A DNA stretch of 8,016 nt, taken from contig CABUUE010000065.1 of the NCBI GenBank assembly GCA_902494685.1, positions 1-8,016 on the forward strand, written 5' to 3'. Of the stretch, positions 1 to 5,670 are shown piece by piece (position 1 is the stretch's first letter; every line of letters begins with the position of its first letter). Position numbers and translations under genes: made by a program. The notes under the pieces were generated by a model. That model saw nothing but the letters and a program-made list of their open reading frames with translations, had not been told where the DNA came from and did no database searches. The stretch is from an uncultured Collinsella sp. GTDB lineage: Bacteria > Actinomycetota > Coriobacteriia > Coriobacteriales > Coriobacteriaceae.

Positions 1-812
1 AGAAGAACGATCCCGAGATCGCCAAGAAGCTCGCTTCCTATGGTGACGTCTTCGTCCTCGATGCCTTCGGCACCGCTCACCGCGCCCAGGGTTCCGTCGT
101 GGGCCCCGCCGCTTACCTGCCTGCCGTCGCCGGCTTCCTGCTCGAGAAGGAGGTCGACACGCTGACCGGCATCTTCGCCGAGCCCGAGCGCCCCTTCGTC
201 GCCATCGTCGGCGGTTCCAAGGTTTCCTCCAAGATCGGCGTTCTCGATCACCTCATCGACTCTGCTGACACCCTGATCATCGGTGGCGGTATGGCCTACA
301 CCTTCTTCCTGGCTCAGGGCCTGTCCGTCGGTCAGTCCCTCAAGGAAGAGGACTGGGTCGAGCGCGCTGGCGAGATGCTCAAGAAGGCCGAGGAGAAGGG
401 CGTCAAGATCCTGCTCCCCATCGACAACCGCGTTGCCGATCACTTTGGCGAGGACGCTGTCCCCGAGGTTGTCGCTTCCGACGCTATCCCCGACGATCGT
501 GAGGGTATGGACATCGGCCCCAAGACCGAGGAGCTTTACGCCGAGGCCGTCAAGGGCGCCAAGACTGTGTTCTGGAATGGTCCCATGGGCGTCTTCGAGT
601 TCGACAACTTCGCTCACGGCACCCAGGCTATCGCCGAGGCTGTCGCCGAGGCCGACTGCACCTCGATCATCGGCGGTGGCGACTCTGTCGCAGCTGTCAA
701 CAAGTTCAACCTGGCCGACAAGATGAGCTGGATCTCCACCGGTGGTGGCGCTTCCATGGAGCTCGTCGAGGGTAAGGCCCTGCCTGGAGTGGAGGCGCTT
801 CTCGATGCCTAA
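1..812 (+). CDS. pgk: Phosphoglycerate kinase, C-terminal part (5' end outside window)
   Basis: Cytoplasmic glycolytic enzyme that transfers phosphate from 1,3-bisphosphoglycerate to ADP, giving 3-phosphoglycerate and ATP. The reading frame is open from base 3 and gives 269 residues, against about 390-400 for the family, so roughly the first 130 residues lie upstream. The GTG at 99 is an internal valine, not a start, because the upstream codons encode the conserved DAFGTAHR segment (fragment residues about 20-27). Other PGK signatures follow in order: GGSKVSSKIGVL (nucleotide domain), GGGMAYTF, DIGPKT, WNGPMGVFE, GGGDSVAA, and the C-terminal STGGGASMELVEGKALPG. All key motifs in the visible part are intact. 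It overlaps tpiA by 8 bases, which points to one mRNA and translational coupling. Family assignment is secure; only the N-terminal substrate-binding half cannot be checked here. Confidence 0.98.
   Translation, partial: KNDPEIAKKLASYGDVFVLDAFGTAHRAQGSVVGPAAYLPAVAGFLLEKEVDTLTGIFAEPERPFVAIVGGSKVSSKIGVLDHLIDSADTLIIGGGMAYTFFLAQGLSVGQSLKEEDWVERAGEMLKKAEEKGVKILLPIDNRVADHFGEDAVPEVVASDAIPDDREGMDIGPKTEELYAEAVKGAKTVFWNGPMGVFEFDNFAHGTQAIAEAVAEADCTSIIGGGDSVAAVNKFNLADKMSWISTGGGASMELVEGKALPGVEALLDA
786..795 (+). promoter_or_regulatory. tpiA ribosome binding site inside pgk
   Basis: GGAGTGGAGG lies within the last pgk codons, 9 bases before the ATG at 805. It supports that ATG as the tpiA start rather than the in-frame ATG at 742, which would add 21 residues unlike the family and a 71-base overlap with pgk. 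Confidence 0.75.
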
Positions 813-1572
813 TCGCACCCTTCTTATCGCTGGTAACTGGAAGATGAACAACGACGTCGCCGAGGCCGCCAAGCTCGCCGACGAGCTGGCTCAGGCTCTG
901 CCCGAGGTTCCGGCCGGCGTCGAGGTGCTCGTCTGCCCTCCGACCATCGACATCACCACGGTTCATGACCGTATTCAGGCTGCCCCCATTGCCCTCGGTG
1001 CACAGAACGTGTACTGGGAGGCCAAGGGTGCCTTCACCGGTGAGTCCTCTTGCGACATGCTCAAGTCCGCTGGCTGCACCTACTGCATCATCGGCCACTC
1101 CGAGCGTCGTGACTACTTCCACGAGACTGACGAGGACCAGAACAAGAAGGCCAAGGCCCTCGTTGCCGCCGGTCTTGTTCCCGTCTTCTGCTGCGGCGAG
1201 TCCCTCGAGGTCCGCGAGGCCGGCACCTATGTCGAGCACGTCGTGAACCAGGTCAAGGCTGGCCTTGCTGGTCTTGAGATCACCTGCCCCAAGCAGGTCG
1301 TCGTCGCCTACGAGCCCATCTGGGCCATCGGCACCGGCAAGACCGCTACCGCCGAGGACGCTCAGGAGGTCTGCGGCGCTGTCCGTGAGACCCTCAAGGA
1401 GATGTTCGGCGAGGAGCTCGCTAACGGCATCCGCGTTCTCTATGGTGGCTCTGCCAAGCCCGGCAACATCGCCGAGCTCGTCGCCAAGCCCGACGTTGAC
1501 GGCGCCCTCGTGGGCGGCGCTTCGCTCAAGGCTGCCGACTTTGCCTCTATGGTCGTCAAGGCAGGCGAGTAG
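805..1572 (+). CDS. tpiA: Triosephosphate isomerase
   Basis: Interconverts dihydroxyacetone phosphate and glyceraldehyde 3-phosphate in the cytoplasm. The product has 255 residues, normal for this TIM-barrel enzyme. Visible active-site elements are Asn11 and Lys13 in GNWKMN, the electrophile His98 in IIGHSERR, the catalytic base Glu170 in AYEPIWAIGTGK with the mobile phosphate-gripping loop just after it, YGGS at 213-216, and the phosphate-binding LVGGASL near 235-241. The ATG at 805 is chosen because it places MPNRTLLIAGNWKMN at the usual N-terminus and has a good Shine-Dalgarno inside pgk. It starts 8 bases before the end of pgk and stops 5 bases before gpmI, so it is the middle gene of a compact glycolytic operon. 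Nothing essential is missing. Confidence 0.98.
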   Translation: MPNRTLLIAGNWKMNNDVAEAAKLADELAQALPEVPAGVEVLVCPPTIDITTVHDRIQAAPIALGAQNVYWEAKGAFTGESSCDMLKSAGCTYCIIGHSERRDYFHETDEDQNKKAKALVAAGLVPVFCCGESLEVREAGTYVEHVVNQVKAGLAGLEITCPKQVVVAYEPIWAIGTGKTATAEDAQEVCGAVRETLKEMFGEELANGIRVLYGGSAKPGNIAELVAKPDVDGALVGGASLKAADFASMVVKAGE

Positions 1573-1577
1573 GACAT

Positions 1578-3131
1578 ATGGCACAGCGTCATCTTCCTGC
1601 ACTCCTGATCATCATGGACGGCTGCGGCCTGGCTCCGGCCGATGGCGAGAACGCCGTTGCCGCTGCCAAGACGCCCTTCCTTGATAGCCTGTACGAGAAG
1701 TACCCCCACACTACGCTCGGCGCTTCGGGCGAGGACGTGGGCCTTCCCGATGGCCAGATGGGCAACTCCGAGGTGGGTCACCTCAACATCGGTGCCGGCC
1801 GCATCGTGTTCCAGGAGCTTTCGCGCATCAACAACGCCATCAAGGATGGCTCCATCGCCAAGAACGAGGTCTTCGTCAAGGCTATGGACGACGTCAAGGC
1901 TGACGGCAAGACTCTCCACCTCATGGGCCTTATGAGCCCTGGCGGTGTTCATTCTCACATGAACCACGTCGAGGCTCTGGTCAAGATGGCTGCCGAGCAT
2001 GGTGTCAAGACCGTTCGCGTCCACGCCTTCATGGATGGCCGCGACGTCGATCCGCAGTCCGGTGCCGGTTACATGAGTGAGTTCTGCGCCTTCCTGGCTA
2101 AGATCTCTGAGGAGACCGGTTGCGACGCTCGCGTTGCCACCGTCTCGGGCCGTTATTGGGCCATGGACCGCGATAATCGTTGGGAGCGCATCCAGCGCGC
2201 CTACGACGTCATGGTCAACGCGTCCGATGCTGATACCGACCCCGTTGCCGGTATCAAGGCCTACTACGAGAAGGATCCGCGCGGCGACGAGTTCGTCGAG
2301 CCCTTCGCTGCCCATAACGAGGGCATCCACGAGGGCGACGCGGCCATCTTCTTTAACTTCCGTCCCGACCGCGCCCGTCAGATGACCCGCGTGTTCACGG
2401 ACAAGGAGTTCGACGGCTTTGAGCGCGAGCAGATCAAGCTTTCGCACTTTGTGACGATGACTGAGTACGATCCGACGTTTGACGTCGAGGTCGCCTTCCC
2501 CAAGACGTTCCCCGAGAACGTCCTGGCCGACGTTATCGCCGCCAATGGCCTGAAGCAGCTGCACACCGCCGAGACCGAGAAGTACGCCCACGTGACGTTC
2601 TTCCTCAACGGCGGCATCGAGGAGCCCAAGGAGGGCGAGGAGCGCGTACTCGTCGCTTCCCCCAAGGTCGCTACCTACGATCTGCAGCCCGAGATGAGCG
2701 CTCCCGAGGTTACCGAGAAGCTTGTCGCCGCCATCAACGAAGATCGCGCTGATTTCTACATCGTGAACTTCGCGAATTGCGACATGGTTGGTCACACCGG
2801 TGTCTTCGACGCCGCCGTTAAGGCCGTCGAGGCTGTTGACGATGCCCTGTCCAAGGTTGTCCCGGCGATTCTCGCCAAGGGCGGCTTTGCGCTGATTACC
2901 GCCGACCACGGCAACGCCGATCACATGTTTGACGTTGCTTCCGACGGTTCCAAGCATCCGTTCACGGCTCACACCACCAACCGCGTGCCGTTCATCATCG
3001 TTGATGAGAAGGCTCAGCTCACCGGTATCGAGGACGGTCGTCTCTCCGATATCGCCCCGACTATGCTCACCATGGCTGGTATTGAGCCTTCCGCCGAGAT
3101 GACGGGCCGCGTGCTCGCCACCGAGGCCTAA
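1578..3131 (+). CDS. gpmI: 2,3-bisphosphoglycerate-independent phosphoglycerate mutase
   Basis: Converts 3-phosphoglycerate to 2-phosphoglycerate through a phosphoserine intermediate. It belongs to the metal-dependent (typically Mn2+) alkaline phosphatase superfamily. At 517 residues it has the normal family length. Residues seen: Asp14 in IIMDGCGL (metal), Ser64 in MGNSEVGH (phosphorylated serine), His125 in PGGVHSH, the RYWAMDRDNRW segment at 192-202, RPDRARQ at 262-268, Lys335 in the TEKYAHVTFF stretch, Asp402 and His406 in CDMVGHTG, Asp443 and His444 in TADHGNAD, and His465 in the HTTNRVP segment. Both metal sites therefore look complete. The phosphatase-like domain is split by the transferase domain (about residues 80-310), as in the family. 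A short Shine-Dalgarno (AGGA) ends 3 bases before ATG, closer than usual, so coupling to tpiA translation is likely. It ends in tandem stops TAA TAG, followed by an intrinsic terminator. Confidence 0.98.
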   Translation: MAQRHLPALLIIMDGCGLAPADGENAVAAAKTPFLDSLYEKYPHTTLGASGEDVGLPDGQMGNSEVGHLNIGAGRIVFQELSRINNAIKDGSIAKNEVFVKAMDDVKADGKTLHLMGLMSPGGVHSHMNHVEALVKMAAEHGVKTVRVHAFMDGRDVDPQSGAGYMSEFCAFLAKISEETGCDARVATVSGRYWAMDRDNRWERIQRAYDVMVNASDADTDPVAGIKAYYEKDPRGDEFVEPFAAHNEGIHEGDAAIFFNFRPDRARQMTRVFTDKEFDGFEREQIKLSHFVTMTEYDPTFDVEVAFPKTFPENVLADVIAANGLKQLHTAETEKYAHVTFFLNGGIEEPKEGEERVLVASPKVATYDLQPEMSAPEVTEKLVAAINEDRADFYIVNFANCDMVGHTGVFDAAVKAVEAVDDALSKVVPAILAKGGFALITADHGNADHMFDVASDGSKHPFTAHTTNRVPFIIVDEKAQLTGIEDGRLSDIAPTMLTMAGIEPSAEMTGRVLATEA

Positions 3132-3154
3132 TAGAAAACAAATTCCGTTTTCTA
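3132..3154 (+). repeat. Short inverted repeat directly after the gpmI stop
   Basis: TAGAAAAC (3132-3139) and GTTTTCTA (3147-3154) are perfect 8-base complements around a 7-base loop. The first arm includes the second of the tandem stop codons. The stem is AT-rich with no U-run after it, so it is more likely a 3'-end stabilising hairpin, or incidental, than a terminator. The real terminator begins 2 bases later. Confidence 0.5.
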
Positions 3155-3156
3155 GT

Positions 3157-3192
3157 AAGGGGGTTGTCCACAACCGGACAACCCTCTTTTTT
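3157..3192 (+). terminator. Intrinsic terminator of the pgk-tpiA-gpmI operon
   Basis: The 13-pair stem runs from AAGGGGGTTGTCC (3157-3169) to GGACAACCCTCTT (3176-3188), with one G-U wobble and a 6-base loop. It overlaps a run of six T (3187-3192). This separates the glycolytic operon from secG. Confidence 0.9.
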
Positions 3193-3244
3193 GCGCTATT
3201 TCTACCTCGTCACCAAATGGCTGATGGGGGAGTGCTGGGGGTTG

Positions 3245-3253
3245 TGGTACAGT
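3245..3253 (+). promoter_or_regulatory. Candidate extended -10 promoter for secG
   Basis: TGGTACAGT reads as an extended -10 element (TG at 3245-3246, hexamer TACAGT at 3248-3253, 4 of 6 to TATAAT). No convincing -35 hexamer is seen 16-18 bases upstream, as can be tolerated with an extended -10. It would start transcription near 3260, about 30 bases before secG and after the gpmI terminator. Confidence 0.45.
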
Positions 3254-3289
3254 ACTGGAGTTTGAACTGTTCTATTAAGGAGCTTATCT

Positions 3290-3544
3290 ATGGGTCCGTT
3301 CCAGATTCTTCTGTTTGTCGTTTGGGCTGTCTCTGCCGTGGCGCTGACGATTCTCGTCCTGATGCATTCCGGTAAGGGCACCGGCGTTTCGGATATGATC
3401 GCTAGCTCGCTGTATAACTCCAGCTCTGCCACGGGCGTCATGGAGCAGAACCTCGATCGCCTGACGGTAATTATGGCCGTTGTTTTTGCCGTGTGCGTCG
3501 TCCTGTGCATGTTCTTCTTCCCGCAGGGCATCGTCGGCTACTAA
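3290..3544 (+). CDS. secG: Preprotein translocase subunit SecG
   Basis: Small integral membrane subunit of the SecYEG channel, which assists SecA-driven export. The product has 84 residues, typical for SecG. It shows two hydrophobic helices (about residues 4-25 and 58-78) joined by a cytoplasmic loop with the family signature HSGKGTGVSDM (26-36) and NLDRLT (54-59). The Shine-Dalgarno AAGGAG (3277-3282) sits 7 bases before the ATG. An antisense reading of the same DNA also stays open but shows no family features. The gene is flanked by terminators, so it appears to be its own transcription unit. Its position downstream of pgk and tpiA matches the conserved actinobacterial order gap-pgk-tpiA-secG, here with gpmI in between. 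Confidence 0.95.
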   Translation: MGPFQILLFVVWAVSAVALTILVLMHSGKGTGVSDMIASSLYNSSSATGVMEQNLDRLTVIMAVVFAVCVVLCMFFFPQGIVGY

Positions 3545-3565
3545 GCATCGGCGTATATACGTTTG

Positions 3566-3600
3566 AAAAGGGTCCCGCATGTGCGGGGCCCTTTTTGTTT
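3566..3600 (+). terminator. Intrinsic terminator of secG
   Basis: A 13-pair stem (3566-3578 with 3583-3595, one T-G wobble, core GGGTCCCGC/GCGGGGCCC) closes an ATGT tetraloop. Its A-rich foot pairs with the T run at 3592-3596, and TTT follows at 3598-3600. It isolates secG from the opp operon. Confidence 0.92.
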
Positions 3601-3692
3601 ACAGACTTGTAACAGAGCCAGAATATCACCACATACTTCGCCCAACTAAAGAAATTCTCGACCGTTAACCGGAATTAGCCCCAAATCGTGCA

Positions 3693-3698
3693 TAAAAT
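3693..3698 (+). promoter_or_regulatory. Candidate -10 element for the opp operon
   Basis: TAAAAT matches TATAAT at 5 of 6 positions. No good -35 lies at 16-18 bases; TTAACC at 3665-3670 is 22 bases away, which is too far. TATAGC at 3708-3713 is a weaker alternative. Transcription would begin near 3705, just before the first leader stem-loop. Confidence 0.35.
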
Positions 3699-3712
3699 GC
3701 GCTACTGTATAG

Positions 3713-3764
3713 CAAAACGTTGCTCCGTTGTGCATAACCAGCCATAGCAACGGACGGCGTTTTG
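3713..3764 (+). promoter_or_regulatory. Long stem-loop in the oppA leader (first)
   Basis: The outer stem CAAAACG (3713-3719) pairs with CGTTTTG (3758-3764). It continues through TTG/CGG (two G-U wobbles and one G-C). After a single bulged C (3723), TCCGTTG (3724-3730) pairs with CAACGGA (3748-3754). This gives 17 pairs in all, with a 17-base loop at 3731-3747. An alternative exclusive pairing exists: CGTTGCT (3718-3724) with AGCAACG (3746-3752). No U-tract follows on either strand, so it is not a terminator. It may be an operator dyad or an RNA control element; the function is unknown. Confidence 0.55.
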
Positions 3765-3767
3765 ATG

Positions 3768-3805
3768 GTTCGGATCGGATTGCCTCGACATGTGTCCGAC
3801 TGAAC
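3768..3805 (+). promoter_or_regulatory. Stem-loop in the oppA leader (second)
   Basis: GTTCGG (3768-3773) pairs with CTGAAC (3800-3805, one G-U wobble). After a bulged A (3774), TCGGAT (3775-3780) pairs with GTCCGA (3794-3799, one U-G wobble). This makes 12 pairs around a 13-base loop. It starts 3 bases after the first stem-loop and ends 20 bases before the oppA Shine-Dalgarno. No U-tract follows. Confidence 0.45.
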
Positions 3806-3825
3806 ATTTCTTTGTCCTATCTCAT

Positions 3826-3832
3826 AAGGAGG
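3826..3832 (+). promoter_or_regulatory. oppA ribosome binding site
   Basis: AAGGAGG, a near-perfect Shine-Dalgarno, lies 5 bases before ATG 3838. It decides the start against the in-frame ATG at 3790, which has no such site, would place 16 extra residues before the signal peptide and lies inside the second leader stem-loop. Confidence 0.88.
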
Positions 3833-3837
3833 ATGGC

Positions 3838-5514
3838 ATGGCTGATTCTATGTTCCACCAGCCCGTTATGGGTCGTCGCGCCTTTGTTGGCGGCACCCTT
3901 GCTGCGAGCTCCATGGCTTTTCTTGCCGCATGCGGTAAGAAGGGCGGCGACGCTTCCGGTTCTGAGTCCGGTTCGACGCTGAACTTCTACATCAACAACC
4001 CGGTCTGCATCGACCCCTACAATGTCCAGGAGGACCAGGGCACTCAGGTCGAGTACCAGCTCTTTGACGCTCTGACCTCTTATGACGCCGAGAAGGGCGA
4101 GATCGTTCCGCTGGCTTGCGAGTCCTTTGAGGCCAACGACGACGCCACCGAGTTTACCTTCAAGATCAAGAAGGCCAAGTTCCACAACGGTGACGACGTT
4201 ACCTCCAAGTCCTTCAAGCTCGGTTGGGAGCGTCTGGTCAACACCAAGTCGGCCATTGCTACCGAGTACGGCCCTTCCGAGGTCTCCTATCACCTTTCCA
4301 TGGTCGAGGGCTATGACGACCTGCTTGCCGGTAACGCTACCGAGCTCAGCGGTGTTACCTGCCCCGACGATGAGACCCTCGTCGTCAAGCTGTCTTCCGC
4401 TTACGCCGACTTCCCCTTCGTCGCCTCTCACCCGGCTCTGGCCCCGGTTCCCGAGTGCGCCGAGTCCGATGCCAAGAGCTTCTATCTTGCACCGGTCGGT
4501 AACGGCCCGTTCATGATGGACGGCAAGTGGGAGGATGGTCAGGAGATCAACCTCAAGAAGTTCGACGATTACTATGGCGACAAGGCCAAGATTGATGGCA
4601 TCCACTTCCAGGTCATCAAGGACATGGAGACCGCTTACAAGGAGTTCCAGGCCGGTAACCTCGATGTCTGCGACGTTCCCGTTGCTCAGATCGACGCCGC
4701 CAAGAAGGATCGCGGCGTGTCCAAGGACGGCTACACCATGGGCGACGGCGAGCGCATGCTGCTCGGCTCCGAGCCTTCCACCTACTACCTGACCTGCAAC
4801 AACACGGCCGAGCCGTTCAACAACGCCGACCTGCGCAGGGGCATCTCCCTGGCCATCAACCGTGAGGCCATCTGCAAGACCATCTTCAAGGGTACCCGTA
4901 CCCCCGCCGACGGCATTGTTCCTCCGGGCATCGATGGCTACAAGGAGGGCGCATGGGAGTTCTGCGCCTACGACGTCGACAAGGCTAACGAGTACCTCGA
5001 TAAGGTTGCTCCCGCTGACGCCAACGGCGATCGTGGCATTAACGTGACTCTGTCCTACAACCAGGACGGTGGCCACAAGGAGATCATGGAGTCCATCATC
5101 GGCGACCTCGCCAAGGTGGGCGTTACCGCTACTTCCGATACCCCTGAGTGGTCTGCCCTGCTCGAGCAGTACCAGAACTTCAACTATCAGTTTGGTCGTC
5201 TGGGCTGGATTGCCGACTACCCGATCATGGACAACTTCCTGTATCCGCTGTTCCACTCCGACTCCCTCGGTGGCGACAACCGTTCTGGTTACAACAACCC
5301 CGAGTTCGACGCCAAGGTCGACGAGGCTCGTACTATTGTTGACGACGAGGAGCGCGTCGCTAAGATGCAGGAGGCCGATGCAATGGTCGCTGCCGACTGC
5401 CCGGTCATCCCGGTGATGTTCTACACGCACACCATCGTCGGCTCCGATCGCATCAAGCACCTCTATGTCGATCCGCAGAAGCATGCCGAGCTGGGTACCG
5501 CTGAGCTCGCCTAA
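3838..5514 (+). CDS. oppA: Peptide ABC transporter substrate-binding lipoprotein (family 5, OppA-like)
   Basis: Extracytoplasmic receptor, 558 residues, that captures peptides and delivers them to the OppBC permease. The N-terminus has a twin-arginine motif (GRRAFVGG, Arg13-Arg14), a hydrophobic stretch and a lipobox LAAC with Cys32, so a Tat-exported, membrane-anchored lipoprotein is predicted. A Gly/Ser/Lys linker (33-47) follows. The SBP_bac_5 fold is recognised from DPYNVQEDQGTQ (59-70), FHNGDDVTSKSFKLGWERL (115-133), GNGPFMMDGKW (221-231), FDDYYGD (242-248), RRGISLAINRE (333-343), SYNQDGGHKEI (406-416) and GWIADYP (456-462). By analogy with E. coli OppA, Asp460 should anchor the peptide amino terminus. 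Length fits the family. The mature part has nine cysteines besides Cys32, many for an exported protein. It heads the opp operon; exact substrate (oligopeptide, dipeptide or other) cannot be told from sequence. Confidence 0.93.
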   Translation: MADSMFHQPVMGRRAFVGGTLAASSMAFLAACGKKGGDASGSESGSTLNFYINNPVCIDPYNVQEDQGTQVEYQLFDALTSYDAEKGEIVPLACESFEANDDATEFTFKIKKAKFHNGDDVTSKSFKLGWERLVNTKSAIATEYGPSEVSYHLSMVEGYDDLLAGNATELSGVTCPDDETLVVKLSSAYADFPFVASHPALAPVPECAESDAKSFYLAPVGNGPFMMDGKWEDGQEINLKKFDDYYGDKAKIDGIHFQVIKDMETAYKEFQAGNLDVCDVPVAQIDAAKKDRGVSKDGYTMGDGERMLLGSEPSTYYLTCNNTAEPFNNADLRRGISLAINREAICKTIFKGTRTPADGIVPPGIDGYKEGAWEFCAYDVDKANEYLDKVAPADANGDRGINVTLSYNQDGGHKEIMESIIGDLAKVGVTATSDTPEWSALLEQYQNFNYQFGRLGWIADYPIMDNFLYPLFHSDSLGGDNRSGYNNPEFDAKVDEARTIVDDEERVAKMQEADAMVAADCPVIPVMFYTHTIVGSDRIKHLYVDPQKHAELGTAELA

Positions 5515-5525
5515 GAGTTTGCAGC

Positions 5526-5563
5526 TTCCGTGAGGGTCAAGTATTTACGTAGACCTCATGGGA
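5526..5563 (+). promoter_or_regulatory. Hairpin shortly after the oppA stop codon
   Basis: TTCCGTGAGG (5526-5535) pairs with CCTCATGGGA (5554-5563, two wobbles). After bulged G5536, TC (5537-5538) pairs with GA (5552-5553), making 12 pairs. There is no T-run after it, so it is not a terminator. A role protecting the oppA message from 3' decay is possible but inferred. Confidence 0.4.
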
Positions 5564-5610
5564 AACATACAGTTCTCCCTAACCTGGGGTAAACTGGCTG
5601 ATGGTAATTT

Positions 5611-5640
5611 TGGGATGCCGGTCTGGCGATCGGCATCCCA
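5611..5640 (+). promoter_or_regulatory. Strong hairpin in the oppA-oppB gap (possible partial terminator)
   Basis: TGGGATGCCG (5611-5620) and CGGCATCCCA (5631-5640) are perfect 10-base complements. The stem extends inward by GTC/GAT (one wobble) to a TGGC tetraloop, 13 pairs in all. Only TTT follows (5641-5643, then AGGTTAA), so any termination should be leaky. This would lower oppBCD relative to oppA, the usual need in binding-protein operons. It could equally be an RNA-stabilising hairpin. Confidence 0.6.
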
Positions 5641-5650
5641 TTTAGGTTAA

Positions 5651-5666
5651 TCCCTAGATAGGGGAG
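5651..5666 (+). promoter_or_regulatory. oppB ribosome binding site within a small hairpin
   Basis: The Shine-Dalgarno AGGGGAG (5660-5666) lies 4 bases before ATG 5671. The preceding TCCCT (5651-5655) can pair with AGGGG (5660-5664) over an AGAT loop, partly hiding the site. Five pairs is weak, so the effect on translation is uncertain. Confidence 0.4.
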
Positions 5667-5670
5667 TGGT

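Larger units (their letters stand above)
3601..3837 (+). other. Non-coding region with oppA promoter and leader
   Basis: This is the gene-free part of the 293-base gap between secG and oppA. Bases 3601-3690 are AT-rich and hold nothing recognised beyond a minor 5-base dyad (TTACA/TGTAA at 3599-3612). From about 3690 there is a -10 candidate, two long stem-loops and a strong ribosome binding site, consistent with a structured leader of about 130 bases. No small ORF with a good start was found. Confidence 0.6.

Noticed and set aside
99..812. GTG at 99 as the start of a short PGK
   Set aside because: The frame is open upstream to base 3 and encodes conserved PGK sequence, so the gene is cut by the window, not truncated in the genome.
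706..1602. 298-residue open frame on the minus strand across tpiA
   Set aside because: Shadow of tpiA codon bias. It has no domain features and would overlap three confident sense genes.
1440..3173. 577-residue open frame on the minus strand across gpmI
   Set aside because: It is in register with the gpmI codons. It stays open because gpmI avoids TTA, CTA and TCA codons, which would be antisense stops. The translated sequence shows no recognisable domain, and gpmI has every catalytic residue.
3162..3175. Alternative hairpin GGTTGT/ACAACC inside the gpmI terminator (possible antiterminator)
   Set aside because: The loop would be only 2 bases and the 6-pair stem is far weaker than the 13-pair terminator, so an attenuation switch is not credible.
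3790..3837. Upstream in-frame start for oppA adding 16 residues
   Set aside because: There is no Shine-Dalgarno before 3790, the start would fall in a predicted stem-loop, and the extra residues would push the Tat motif away from the N-terminus. ATG 3838 has AAGGAGG at ideal spacing.
3817..5484. 555-residue open frame on the minus strand across oppA
   Set aside because: Same codon-bias artefact, in register with oppA. Its Leu/Val/Gly/Asp-rich product looks like the mirror of a high-GC coding strand, and the sense strand is a clear OppA.
5519..5547. TTGCAG and TATTTA, 17 bases apart, as a promoter after oppA
   Set aside because: Each hexamer matches consensus at only 3 of 6 positions and both lie at or inside a hairpin; this is near chance level.
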